Below are positions 8,293 through 21,153 of a stretch of DNA of 22,041 bases, piece after piece. Source of the DNA: Thoreauomyces humboldtii. Lineage: Eukaryota > Chytridiomycota > Chytridiomycetes > Spizellomycetales > Powellomycetaceae. How positions within the stretch are numbered: position 1 is the first letter of the stretch; every line of letters starts with the position of its first letter. The notes beneath the pieces were generated by a model, which was given only the letters and a program-made list of their open reading frames with translations, did no database searches and had not been told where the DNA came from. A program made the translations under genes and the position numbers. Location: NCBI GenBank assembly GCA_027596035.1, contig JADGJA010000349.1:1-22041 (forward strand). Reading direction: 5' to 3'.

Positions 8293-11200
8293 ATGTCGGT
8301 CTCACCTCAGAACGGTCAGCGGGCGGCCGCCATCGGCTTCCTCCGCCGACGAGGCACGGAGCGCAAGGAGGCCGACGCTGCCATCGGAAGTCCGCCTAAC
8401 GCGACCGACGACCCTTCCATTGCGAGCAACCCGTTGCTCCTCGTGCGAAAACCCACCTTGAACACCGGCGTTCCAGGTACTCCTCGCTCCGATCCCATAC
8501 CTGTCTCTCCAGCTGCGGAACAGCTCCATCGCAAGTACTCGGCAACCTCCGAAACACACGACCTGACGAGTCTGTCGCCACAGAGCAATGCCCTCTACCA
8601 GCAGCAGCCTCCCGCGAGCTTCCGAGGTCTCGTCAGTCTCGAGCGCATATCGTTCATGCTCCAGCGCAAGGAAGAGGAGCTTCGCTTCGAAAAGGAAGCA
8701 GAGGAGGCCAACGAGACGACCTTCGAGCGAAAGGCACGTCACGCTGAAGAGAAGCGCAACAGAGAACGAGAGGCTGCCGCCCGTGATGGGCCCCCTGCTC
8801 TCCCACCAGCTTCACCGGAAGAGAAGCTTGCCCAAAGAGCCATCGCCATCGGTTTCCTGGGTGCCAACCGGCGCAGAGCGGCGACGGACGCCCCCAAGGT
8901 CGACCTCGACCAGCAATCGGACTCACCGAGCGACGCGGCCGCGTCGAGCCCAAGGCGTCCCAACACCCCGGAAGCGCGCTTGCCCGACGACGTCCGAAAG
9001 AACTCTTTCATGAGAAGAACGGCATCGGTGAGGAACGCACGCCGAAGCGATTCCGGTTCGCTGAGTCTTAACGAAGGACGAGACGACTTGGACGGCCCAT
9101 ACCCTTACGCTGGTGCTCCGCATTCGGATACTGCCAGCGACCCCTCTGGTCATGACAACGGCTTCTTGGTTCACGAAGGGGACTCCTTTGAGCTGAACAA
9201 CGGGGTGGATAAGCGCTCGAATCGCCATTCGCCTCCGCACTTTTCCTCGTCCGTTCCCATGCACGTTGATCCGTCGATGCCCATGCCGAACATGCCAGCA
9301 GGCTTTCCCGTGCGATCCTCGAGTCGACCGCGTATGCTCGCTCCACCGAAGAAGGAGCACGCCATCGAAGTTCCGGGCATCTTCGCTCCGACGTCTCCGC
9401 GATCACCGCGTTCGCCTCTGGGCCGGGCGGAAACTACCCGGCCAAGGCAGGTGCCCTACGGACATGAAGATGGGGATGACGATGGTGTCTGGAGCGATAC
9501 GGATCCGAACGCGAACGCTCGAGAGCCACGTGGGATGACCCTCATGGTGCCGCCGTCCGTCGCCAGAGTACATGCCAGCGGACTCATGTCCCCGCCCGAA
9601 TCCCCTTCGTACGATCAAAGAAGAGGTCGTTCCGAGTCGGAGCTACCCGTTCCGGAGGACCTTCCGGTGCCGGCCGCATTTGCAACCAGCGTCGTCAGAA
9701 CTCCAGCCCTGCAGGCGATTCATGAGAGCTTGCCCATCCGCGAAGAATACCGAGCAGCATTACAATATCCGACACCACTATCTCTTGATTCTTCAAGAAC
9801 GCAGAGTCCTGTGGTTCCCGTTTCCTTTTTGAATCGGTCCCGCGAGTTCCTCCAGCAAGGTCGGGCCTGGCAAGTCATCACGACCAGCACTGTGAAGGAC
9901 CGATACCTATTCCTATTCACGGACGTACTGGTCATCGCTAAGCAAATTCACGAAGATCTCAGCGATCCACAGAATACTACGTTCCAGATCAAGAATATTT
10001 TGGCTTTGACCAACTCTCAGCTGGTGCTCAAAGACGAGCGATGGCAGTACACTCCGCGGGCACCAAGTCCAGCCGTTCTGGCAGCCGTCAAGAAGTTTTC
10101 CACCAACCCCATCAAGGCCGTCGCTTATCTGATATCGAAGCGGGCCTTTCCCTGCACACCTGATGCCATCGCCCACTTCTTGCACGGGACTCCGGGGCTG
10201 AGCAAACGGCAGCTTGGACGCTTCCTAGGGGTGCAGGAGCACCAGGACATTTTGGAGGCTTTCCTTGGCATGCTGCACTTCAAAGGCATGCGGATCGACG
10301 AAGCCCTTCGACTGTTTCTTTCTACGGTTCGTTTGCCAGGTGAAACCGTCATCATTGATCAGGTCCTCGACGCGTTCTCGAAGCGGTGGTACCAGTGCAA
10401 CAAGGAATCTGTGCATGCGGAAGGCAATGTGATACTGAAGCTCGTGTTTGCGGTCATGGAACTCAATGCGGATCTTCACAACCCGTATGCCGACGAAGGA
10501 GGAAAGGTCACCATGCGTGAGTTTGTGGACCGGTTCCGGACAGGGATCCGCGCGGAAGCAGTTGCGGCTGGCTCAGGGGTGCTCTACTCGTCTGGCATCA
10601 CCACTGAAGTACTCGGTGCGATATACGAAAGCGTTCGGAAGGAGAAGCTGGAAATGGCAGAGGTGGACTGGGACCTTGCCGTCAAGGCTCGCATCGTAGT
10701 TCAGGTGGACGTGGACGCCACTGGAACTCCTATCACGGGACCTGCCGCGGAAGTGAGGAGAACGCCGTCGCAGTCTAGGGACGTGCACCGTGCTCGAACG
10801 ACGGCTGACGAGGACGCTGAGGTAGCCGCTGCAAGCGCTGCGGCAGAGCTGACCCTCCCGCCTTTTCCTTCGCGACTTACGCTGAAGCATACTTCCGCCG
10901 CTATCACTGTCCGGATTCCCTTTCCTGATCCGCATCTCCGCATCCATCTCTACGGCCATGACTTGCAGTTTACTCCGGCCATTCTCACCTTTGCTGCATC
11001 CAACACCGCCAACTTCACCATCCGTGGCATGGGTTTGGGCCGAAAGCTAGTGTTTTTCAGCAAACGAGGAGCTGCGGCCAGACGCTACCTCACCCCATTC
11101 ACAAGGCAGATCACCATCGAGCCAGCGTTTTTGAGGCACTCGTTTCAGCTGAGCTTTTACCCTGGCGCCGACGGGTCCGATCTGAACGCGCAGCCAGCGC

Positions 11201-11949
11201 CTTCATCGTCGACCGTCTCACTCGGAACATCTCCAGCAACCCTTGTGTCGCAGAAGCGAAAGTATCTCTTTGCGGTGTCTGACCAGAACACCAGGGCGTC
11301 TTGGTTGACGGCACTCGCTGCTGCCGACCTTCGACCGAACGAACCACCAAAGCGGTCGCCGTTCTCCGACCCCAGTCAACGACACCGGAGCACGCATCAC
11401 CAAAGCCGCTATGACAGCAGCAGTCGATCCCATCATCGCGGCACTTCGGCCACCAGCCACCGCCATCGTCACCCGAACGGCCCTTCATCCTCGGCCTCCC
11501 GCGTTCGCTCGGTCAGCACCACAAGCAGCCGATCCACGGGCACCTCGGCCTCCAATGTCAACACGAGCGACGACAATCGATCCTTCTCTGACCGATCGGA
11601 CAACGCGCGTCGGCCCACCGATCCACCTCGTCGCACCCGAACCCGGACCCGCACCATCTCCTCGTCCGCACTCTCCCCTCCGGTGAGCGAGGACGGGGAC
11701 CGAGGTCGAGTCAGCGAACGGTCCTTCTACGACGAGGAGGAAGACGACCACGAGGAGGACAGCGAGGAGGACGAGGAACTGGCCGCCATCTCCCAGCTCG
11801 TGGCCCACCGCGTCCTCAAGGAGACGGTCCTCCCCGTGGAGCACATTTTCCCCGCTCGTGACATCGTCGACGCGGTGGTCAAGAACGCGAGGGTCGAGGT
11901 CGTGCTGGGATTTCTTCGGGATCAGGGCCTTTTGCAACGAGATCGGTAG
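8293..11949 (+). CDS. Sec7-domain Arf guanine nucleotide exchange factor, fungal type
   Basis: One exon, 1218 residues. Residues 1-500 are mostly disordered, Ser/Pro-rich, with a short charged helix at about 127-165 and a motif QRAxAIGFL present twice (Q9-L17 and Q181-L189). Residues about 512-590 look like a PH-type module (FLNRSREFLQ...RYLFLFTDVLVIAK). The Sec7 domain spans about 600-755: LGRFLG then V647, DEALRLFL, VRLPGE (679-684, motif 1) and ELNADLHNP (723-731, motif 2). After it come LPPFPSRLTLKHTSAAITVR, an Ig-like or beta-rich region, and a PH-like end (KRKYLFAVSDQNTRASW). The C-terminus is Ser/Arg-rich, then acidic, then a predicted helical tail. Known: Sec7 proteins load GTP on Arf GTPases at Golgi or endosome membranes. 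Odd: the residue after YLG/FLG is normally the catalytic 'glutamic finger' but is Val here. Absence of introns in such a long gene contrasts with intron-rich neighbours. Confidence 0.88.
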   Translation: MSVSPQNGQRAAAIGFLRRRGTERKEADAAIGSPPNATDDPSIASNPLLLVRKPTLNTGVPGTPRSDPIPVSPAAEQLHRKYSATSETHDLTSLSPQSNALYQQQPPASFRGLVSLERISFMLQRKEEELRFEKEAEEANETTFERKARHAEEKRNREREAAARDGPPALPPASPEEKLAQRAIAIGFLGANRRRAATDAPKVDLDQQSDSPSDAAASSPRRPNTPEARLPDDVRKNSFMRRTASVRNARRSDSGSLSLNEGRDDLDGPYPYAGAPHSDTASDPSGHDNGFLVHEGDSFELNNGVDKRSNRHSPPHFSSSVPMHVDPSMPMPNMPAGFPVRSSSRPRMLAPPKKEHAIEVPGIFAPTSPRSPRSPLGRAETTRPRQVPYGHEDGDDDGVWSDTDPNANAREPRGMTLMVPPSVARVHASGLMSPPESPSYDQRRGRSESELPVPEDLPVPAAFATSVVRTPALQAIHESLPIREEYRAALQYPTPLSLDSSRTQSPVVPVSFLNRSREFLQQGRAWQVITTSTVKDRYLFLFTDVLVIAKQIHEDLSDPQNTTFQIKNILALTNSQLVLKDERWQYTPRAPSPAVLAAVKKFSTNPIKAVAYLISKRAFPCTPDAIAHFLHGTPGLSKRQLGRFLGVQEHQDILEAFLGMLHFKGMRIDEALRLFLSTVRLPGETVIIDQVLDAFSKRWYQCNKESVHAEGNVILKLVFAVMELNADLHNPYADEGGKVTMREFVDRFRTGIRAEAVAAGSGVLYSSGITTEVLGAIYESVRKEKLEMAEVDWDLAVKARIVVQVDVDATGTPITGPAAEVRRTPSQSRDVHRARTTADEDAEVAAASAAAELTLPPFPSRLTLKHTSAAITVRIPFPDPHLRIHLYGHDLQFTPAILTFAASNTANFTIRGMGLGRKLVFFSKRGAAARRYLTPFTRQITIEPAFLRHSFQLSFYPGADGSDLNAQPAPSSSTVSLGTSPATLVSQKRKYLFAVSDQNTRASWLTALAAADLRPNEPPKRSPFSDPSQRHRSTHHQSRYDSSSRSHHRGTSATSHRHRHPNGPSSSASRVRSVSTTSSRSTGTSASNVNTSDDNRSFSDRSDNARRPTDPPRRTRTRTRTISSSALSPPVSEDGDRGRVSERSFYDEEEDDHEEDSEEDEELAAISQLVAHRVLKETVLPVEHIFPARDIVDAVVKNARVEVVLGFLRDQGLLQRDR

Positions 11950-12302
11950 CAGCGAACACTTCTTTCTTACTACTCAGGCACGGTGGACCTCCTTCACGTA
12001 CTTTCTCCCGTCACTTTTCCCTTTTTCGACTTTGGGACCATCTCGGGACCTTCCATTACCTTCTTTTTGTATGTCTTGTCGTCAGACAACTCTTCCCCCC
12101 TTTTGCTTCTCCTACCTTACCTAGATCTACACGCACACGCCATTCTCCCATACAAAAGCACCCACCCTTTACATACTTTTTGCTTCAATTCATTCATTTC
12201 CTTTCTCGTTGAACGTTGTCTCACTAGCAGAATTAAAAAGTGTTCATATATTGTAGGCGTCCATCTCTCTACCCACATCATTCGGTTCAGCATTATGAGG
12301 GA
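11950..12302. other. Convergent 3' region between the Sec7 gene and ERG1
   Basis: Pyrimidine-rich DNA with no supportable gene. It holds the 3' ends of the two converging genes. No perfect AATAAA was found; AT-rich stretches near 12230-12255 could serve for polyadenylation. Confidence 0.5.
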
Positions 12303-15122
<2,820 letters not shown>

Positions 15123-15129
15123 TATAAAA
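15123..15129 (+). promoter_or_regulatory. TATA box (TATAAAA)
   Basis: A perfect TATAAAA sits 44 bp before the first ATG (15167) of the following unit and about 220 bp before its first good splice donor (15347). It is the clearest TATA element in the window and supports a real plus-strand transcript starting near 15150-15160. Confidence 0.65.
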
Positions 15130-15490
15130 GCCCAAGGCATTCTCGTCCGATCCCTCCTGCCATCTCATGTCCTTCAACTGCATACGCCAACGCAAGCCTT
15201 CCATCCACAGCTCCATTCGCACAGTCGGCCTACTCCTCGATTACTTCGCTACAAGAACCAACGAACACTCAACCGACAACTCCTTGTGACCGCGGCTGCG
15301 CAGCTCCATCTCGCCAGACATTCTTCGCCGACAACTGAATAAATTCGTAAGTGTTCAGTTCCCCATCCAACGCGGGTGTTCCTCAAAGTTGAAACTGTAT
15401 TGCCCCGTTGCCTCTGACATCTGTTCGTCTCTCGTCCAGGCTTCCCACGCACCATTTCGCTACGCGCCATCTGCAATCTTTCGACGTCCA

Positions 15491-15860
15491 TACCAGCTGA
15501 GCTTCTTACTCTCTGGGCTTCTAGGATTGGTACGTCAACACTCTCTTCGCTGTTACGCTTTACCTTTCTACTCTCTGATCGTGCTTCTCTTCTGTTCCAG
15601 GGGACTTCAAGGCTTCACTCTTCAGTGGCCTTGCTTCGGGGCTGGAAGGGCCAACCAAAGCATCCGGGCTCTCTGGGCTTTGAGGATTGGTAAGTCACAG
15701 TATCATTGTTGTCTTACGCCTTCCTTCATTGCTCTCTCCTCTTACCATCTTCTCTCTCTCTCTCTCTCTCTCTTTCTCTTTGTCAGGCGCCCCAAGATCT
15801 TCAGGCTCAGCGGGGCCAACCGAAGCTTCAGGCTCTCTGGGCTTCCGGGATTGGTAAGTC
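15491..15860 (+). repeat. Three copies of an exon-end/donor repeat
   Basis: Copies at 15491-15536, 15648-15696 and 15813-15860, each about 46-49 bp, spaced 157-165 bp. The last two share GGGCCAACC, AAGC, CTCTCTGGGCTT and GGATTGGTAAGTC with few changes; the first is more diverged but keeps CTCTCTGGGCTT and GGATTGGTACGTC. The repeat always covers the end of an exon and the start of its intron, so the structure looks like serial duplication of an exon-intron cassette. Confidence 0.75.
15749..15780. repeat. (TC)n tract in the third intron of the repeated-exon unit
   Basis: A dinucleotide TC run directly before the 3' splice site at 15784-15786; a shorter one at 15912-15930 precedes the next acceptor. 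Both work as polypyrimidine tracts and resemble the CT runs in the YjbQ-family gene. Confidence 0.75.
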
Positions 15861-16423
15861 CACACAATGCTCCTACCCCTTCCTTGTCCTTCTGTTCTCT
15901 GACCATTCGATTCTCTCTCTCTCTTTCTCTTAGGGAGCCTGAGGATACTCTTGGCCACTTTTGTTGTAAGACCGGAGTTTCTGGAGGATCCGAATCACAG
16001 TGGAACAATGGATCTCGCCTGGGGGTGCCGCCTGGTATAGTTTCTGTCTCGTTTGTTTATGTCTCTGTCTCTTCTGTAGGTAATGCAGCTTGCTTTCCTT
16101 ATGGGAGCGAACCGTCCCCAGCCGGTGTAAATGCAGAGGGTCTACGCTTCTCACTTGTTTCGCAATCTCTCTAGCTTTCTTTTCGCAAGGACAAGGCAAT
16201 TGAACCGACCAAGGTTTCCGTCCCCTTTTACTTCTTGTACATTGTTGTTGAATAATAACATCATCGCTTTTGCTCACGGCCCATTTGCTTGTACTTGGGT
16301 ACGATATCTGTTTGCGTTAACACTTCGGAGAAGAACCCGTTTGCCAAGCCTTGTGTGCGAAACAATCCAATTAGTACTACAAGTATAAGTAAGATGGTAT
16401 AAATCATAATCTAAAACAGTTAC

Positions 16424-16429
16424 AATAAA
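16424..16429 (+). terminator. Polyadenylation signal AATAAA for the plus-strand unit
   Basis: AATAAA in AT-rich DNA downstream of the repeated-exon unit and before the converging CCDC40 gene. It would set the transcript end near 16440-16450. Confidence 0.45.
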
Positions 16430-16477
16430 AGTATACTAGATTCGAAACGCGAGCCACTACCAGTGTAAGATTTCATA

Positions 16478-16483
16478 TTTATT
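16478..16483 (-). terminator. Polyadenylation signal AATAAA for CCDC40
   Basis: Minus-strand AATAAA (TTTATT on the plus strand) starting 33 nt after the CCDC40 stop codon, a typical distance. With the signal at 16424-16429 it marks a compact convergent 3' junction. Confidence 0.55.
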
Positions 16484-16515
16484 TTAATAATATGTACAGA
16501 TCCGATATAGCACTA

Positions 16516-19500
16516 CTACCGGGCTGCAAGTCCAGCCGCCAGGAACTCGTGTATTGGTTCACAGTTTGCTTTGAAAGTCTGACCGTATTCCTCCTGAGCA
16601 CATGCAAGAAAGTCAATGGCAACTCGTTGCCCAACGAAAAGTCAATCGCAGCGCTTACTTCGACATGTCTCAAGACCATATCAATCTTTTGCAGTCGATC
16701 TCGTTGACTATCCCACTCGGGATCGCGCTGCTCTGCGTCCTTGACCAAGAACGTATACTTTCCCTCTTGGAAATCACGATACCGGCGCGCTTGCCGTTGC
16801 TGCAACAGTGTCTGATTGGCAATCTTTGCAAAGATGGTATTCAGCAAAGCATCTTCGTGCGGATGTACAAAAGAAGAGGACCAACCAGTTCTTTTCGTCG
16901 CATGCAAGTCTCAATCTCGCCCATGAGCTGCTGCTCCTTGGCGTCAAGCCCAGATATCGAATGGGTAGCATCTTGAAGCTGAACATCCAGTGACTCGTGC
17001 AGATTTTGCAATGTTCCGACATCTGAAGAACAGTCCAAAGCGAGGCAATTGAGAAATCTGACTTATCTGCTTGCTAGCTTTTCACTTCCTACCCTGATCG
17101 CACTCTCGCAGATCGCCGAGCGTCGTACGGATTTTTTTCGTCAGATCCGCGATTGCATTCTGTAGGGAAAGCTGACCGCCCCCTTTCCCTTTCGTTTTCG
17201 TTCTAAGGGCCCGGGAAACACGGTTAATTAGCATTCCAAACGAGCTGTCATTATCAAGGTTTCGCAGACTGACCTTGTGGCAATGCTTTCCCTCCTGTAC
17301 ACACTCTTCTCCATTTCCGCAATCATCTTCTCCTGAAGTTTCAGCATACTAGCGTGTCGGAGTCTCATGCGATGGATTTCCGCCTCCATCTCTCGAATCT
17401 CGGTCGCACCAATATTGGGATCCAGGGCCGCCTGAGTTTCCCGCGCAAGCTGGATCTTCTTCTCCCAAAGCATCATTTGGCGCCTGCGACAAATAGTCAG
17501 CTCCTCGCACATCGATCACCTTGGTAATGACATCTTACTCTGCTTCAATGAGTCCTTGAAGCGCTCGTTGCTTCTCTGACTTCAGATCAATAACATTTTG
17601 TTCAAGGTGCAACGATTCAAGCTCAGCATCCTGCAGTGGTGATGATCGAAAATAGGCTTCAATAAGGTATCTCCTTAACTGGGCCAAGATCCAAGGGCTC
17701 TGACCTTCAGCTTGGCCCGGAACTCCTGCTCAAGATCCAGGTTGTTTTCTTCAAGCTTGTTTTGCACCACCGCATGGCGAGTCAGCAGGGTATTGATCTT
17801 GACCATATCGTGTTGTAGCTGTCGAATGTTTCGCTGATGCTCGCGGATCTCCTTCAGTTCCGTGTCGAAAGCGCCTGGGAAAGAGGAGCGTGAGCCTCAA
17901 GCATATCAACTTTCCTCTCCTCGTCATCCGGGACTCACTGTTCACCACCATCTTCTTCCGGTTAAGGACCGTGAGCTGCATCCGAAGCTCCTGTGTCACG
18001 TCCGCAACTTCTCCCGTTCGTTTCGTCAGCGTAACGAGCTCGTTCTGAGACCGCAGCCAGAACTGGGACAGATGCATGCATTCCTTCTCCTTCTGCGAGA
18101 CCAGCTTGCTCAGATTGTGGATTGTGGCTTCCAGCGGGCCCATCGATTCGTCCTGAGGGGGGCGAAACTGTGGGTAAACACGCAATCCGAAAGTGCAACA
18201 ACAAAAGCGCTATTTCTCCTGACCTGGTTCTTGGCCGTAAGTTGATCGTATTTCTTGTTGAGCAGATCCACTTCCCCTTGCTTTTTGCCTAGCTCGTCAT
18301 TCCGCCTGCGGATCTCGAGCTCATACTTCTCGACAAGACCATTGCGTTCCGCGAGCTCTTTGTCGAGCTTGCCGATTCCTTCCTTCGTGCCCCTGATCCG
18401 GGCAGTAACGTTCAGCGTTTCGAGTCGGATGTTGCCGAGGTCATTCTGGACCTGCGCAATCGTGGATTCCTTCTCATGTATGGCTACACGGAGCTTGCCG
18501 TTGTCCTTTTTGGTGCCCTGAGCGCCTTTGGAAATGGACAGCTGAGATTGCAGGTGCTCGGCTATCTCGTCCGAAAGCTTCTGGGTGACCAAGGATGTCA
18601 TGCGAGTCTGCTTTTGAACCGCAGCCAGTTCGGTTTGAAGGGCCAGTCGTTCCTGTTAAAAAAGCGGATGTATCAGGTATATACGCATGAGATGATTCCT
18701 GGAAATAGTCTTTACCTGCATGACAGTGCTAAGTTCGCCTTCTGTCTGCTCCAAGCTTCTAGTATACATGGTGTAGCTCTCTTTGAGCTTGTCCTTCTGC
18801 TCGGTGATCCCGGCGATGTCTCGTTTAAGATGGTTAACCTCTCCCTCGAGCTTGTTCAGCAGAACCGTCAACGTCTCGTTCTGCTCTTGTGCTTTTCGAA
18901 GTGACAACCGGAAGCCAGAAACTTCGCCATTCATGCTAAGAATCGTGTTTTTGTTTTTCCTATTGCCCTTCCGTTAGCGTTTTCGCTATAGCAAGACTGA
19001 TACGCTGGGAACTCACTGAATGCCTTCGTCAATTTGTTGTATGACCTCCTCACGCCTTTGAAGTCCGATCAGACTGCTCTTCCATTGATGTACCAGCTGC
19101 TTCTTTTCAAACTGGATGGCCTCCATCTCAGTTGCAGCGTCTTGTAGCGTCTCTAGAGCTGCCTTCGTCTCGCGCTGCTGGGCCATCAGCTGCGTCTCAA
19201 ACAAAGCACGACGCTCTTGCAGTCTACGGAGCTGGTCTGTAAGATGGTCGATGAAATAGTCCTATATCCCAAGATTGAGTGAGTCGACAGTTTGGAAGGT
19301 AGTGCCACGACACAAACCGCTTGATGTACCTGACGCTTCTTATCCTGCTCTTGCTTGACCAAGTCTTCTTCCGCCTTCATGGTAGTCCGTTTCGCGACGA
19401 GAATCTTGGACCTCAGCTGCTCGTTGTATAGATCCACTTGTTTGACTGTGCGAGAGATCTTTTCCAGCTCCTGCTTTTGATGGTCCACTAAACCGCAATG

Positions 19501-20680
19501 TTCTCAGATAATGGCCCTCAATAATTTCATGCCGGTCCGCCAGCATTCTGACTCACGGTTCTTTGCATGATGATCAGCTTTTTCTTTGTGCTCCTTCCAC
19601 AGCGAATTCGCCTGCTTCAGACCGCGCTCGGCCTCCTCTCGAAATCCACGGATGACACCCAGGTTGTCCTGGGTTTCTTCAAGCATGGCCTGCTGTCGAG
19701 CGAGCTGTTGCTGAAGAGCGTAGAGCTCTACCCCGATAGCCTCTCGACGGCTGACCGTCACCCGGACGGCCTCCTCCTTCTCCCGAAGCTCAAGCTGCAC
19801 CTTGCCGCGCTGTTCTGCAAGCTGCTTGTACAGAGCAGCTTGCACGCGCTCCATCAGTGGCTATTGAAGAGACGCGGGTCCAGCATCAGTATTGTTTGCT
19901 TTTCCTACTTCAGTAAGTAGCCCGTGGGGTTCCTCTCACGTTATCGGGGTCCATTATCGCCTCGTTTTCTAATGACTCTTCGGCAGCCGCTGGAATGGCC
20001 TCGTCCGTGTGCTGTTGGTCAAGGCTAGGGACTGCTCCAGGCTCCATAACCGAATGAGAATCGTAGAGCTCATTTTCAGGTGCTTCGAATGTGACGTGCG
20101 GTGCCACCGGTGTTTTGTGGCTCCATGCGCTGTTGACGACGGGTTCTGGGAGGGTGGGAGTGATGGTACGAGTCGGAAGAGGAGGCAGTTCTGGAAAGCG
20201 GGCTGTGTCGACTGGCATCTTCGCAGCGAGATCTTCGCTAGTTGCTGGTGCCTTCGCAACAGGTGCTGCATCGTGGTATGGGCCGGGGAGGTTAGCTGGT
20301 GCGGTTGCAGAGGGCTCATCTGCTCGGGATGTCACAGATAGCCCTTCCTGCTCAGCGTTTGGCATAGAAGCAAGTGCTGTAGTCTCAGCGGCCAAAGTTT
20401 CTGGCGAAACATTCAGCTCCTTCGCCCCAGCGTTGCCTGAGGCTGCCGCTTCGTCAAATGACTGCGGTATGACATCGGTATCCACTGAATCTGCCATAAT
20501 CTCTTCTTTTAACACCGCCTCGACTGGCAAATTTGAGGGGTCGAAACTCGTTGTCTGTGCCGAAGATTCTTGCTGGGACGTTCCATCTGGCGCGTCCTGG
20601 GCAGTCTCTTCTTCGGCCTGTTTCACGTCCATCTCCTCGGGTTGACCATCTTCTCTTGTCTCGTGCTCTGAGTCTGACAT
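16516..20680 (-). CDS. CCDC40: CCDC40/FAP172-like axonemal coiled-coil protein
   Basis: Fourteen exons: 20680-19940, 19860-19557, 19487-19330, 19261-19017, 18959-18716, 18652-18224, 18152-17939, 17874-17705, 17630-17539, 17483-17274, 17202-17093, 17022-16886, 16823-16659 and 16593-16516; about 1098 residues (human CCDC40 is 1142). The first exon is acidic and disordered; from MDPDNPLMERVQAAL onward the protein is nearly all coiled coil. Recognised blocks: ELYALQQQLARQQ, QWKSSLIGLQRREE, GPLEATIHNLSKLV, MLWEKKIQLA, GATEIREMEAEIHRMRLR and FQEGKYTFLV. Known: with CCDC39 it forms the 96-nm ruler on axonemal doublets that positions inner dynein arms and radial spokes; loss causes ciliary dyskinesia. 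So this fungus builds motile flagella, as zoospores. Intron 12 (16824-16885) has a weak GTTGGT donor, chosen because it keeps frame and family length. The start of exon 7 is ambiguous (18152 or 18167). Confidence 0.93.
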
Positions 20681-21153
20681 GAGTGGTGCTTGTCGAGTCT
20701 AGTGTGTGGGGGTCTGCTCAAAGTAGCCTGCGCGAAGACCTTCGAGCAAGAAACGAAGACGAAGGGTCGGACGTTGCTGACGTGATTTGAGAGAGGCTGA
20801 CTCACTCTGACTCACTCCCGCCCGTCCAGCAGAAATCACTCGTTCTTTTACCGACGGGCGGAGTGGAACCCTTTTGAGAAAAAAACCCACCAATGACATA
20901 TAGTCCTGGGAACAGTGCTGCGAAAGAAGCGTGAGGGCAGAGCCTTGCCTCCTGTCCACCGACCACCTGATCTGATCATCACTCCTGTCAGAAAAGAGCG
21001 CCGTTGCATTCGTGGACTGGCTTTCTTCGTTGCTGAATCCTCTCGAGGGGCTTTCCTCAAGCGTGATCAAATATATGCGCCCGAAGGTGGATTGAGCGTC
21101 CGGCCCCGTTCCAACAAGACCTGAACGATCTAGTCACTCCCCCTTCAAAGACA
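20681..21153. other. Divergent intergenic region between CCDC40 and the Fanzor-like gene
   Basis: It should hold the CCDC40 promoter. On the right side, the frame of the Fanzor-like ORF is open upstream of its ATG back to 21067 and encodes PPSKT right before the Met, which I recall as part of the family. So part of this gap is probably coding. A 69-codon plus-strand ORF at 20915-21124 in another frame has no recognised similarity. Confidence 0.5.

Larger units (their letters stand above)
15150..16440 (+). other. Putative spliced transcript with repeated exons, coding status unclear
   Basis: After the TATA box comes a chain of good splice signals. Proposed exons: about 15150-15346, 15440-15529, 15601-15689, 15787-15853, 15934-16034 and 16080 onward; introns of 93, 71, 97, 80 and 45 nt have GT-AG ends, pyrimidine-rich 3' sides and donors GTAAGT or GTACGT. 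An AATAAA at 16424-16429 could end the transcript. Exons 2, 3 and 4 finish with the same core, CTCTCTGGGCTT then GGATTG just before the donor. Their lengths (90, 89 and 67 nt) are not all multiples of three, so the repeated core is read in different frames and stops appear soon. This argues for a long non-coding RNA or a decayed or alternatively spliced gene. The first ATG opens only a 40-residue ORF (15167-15289). I do not recognise any protein. Confidence 0.5.

Noticed and set aside
15530..15933. Intronic C/D box snoRNAs in the repeated-exon unit
   Set aside because: CTGA-like D boxes occur in two introns, but I found no matching C box or flanking stem.
15389..16174. 261-codon plus-strand ORF across the repeated-exon unit
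   Set aside because: It reads straight through four good introns and CT runs. After splicing, the frame is lost within a few exons.
16824..16885. Pseudogene-causing frameshift in CCDC40
   Set aside because: A normal-length GT-AG intron explains the frame change, and the downstream exons remain fully conserved.
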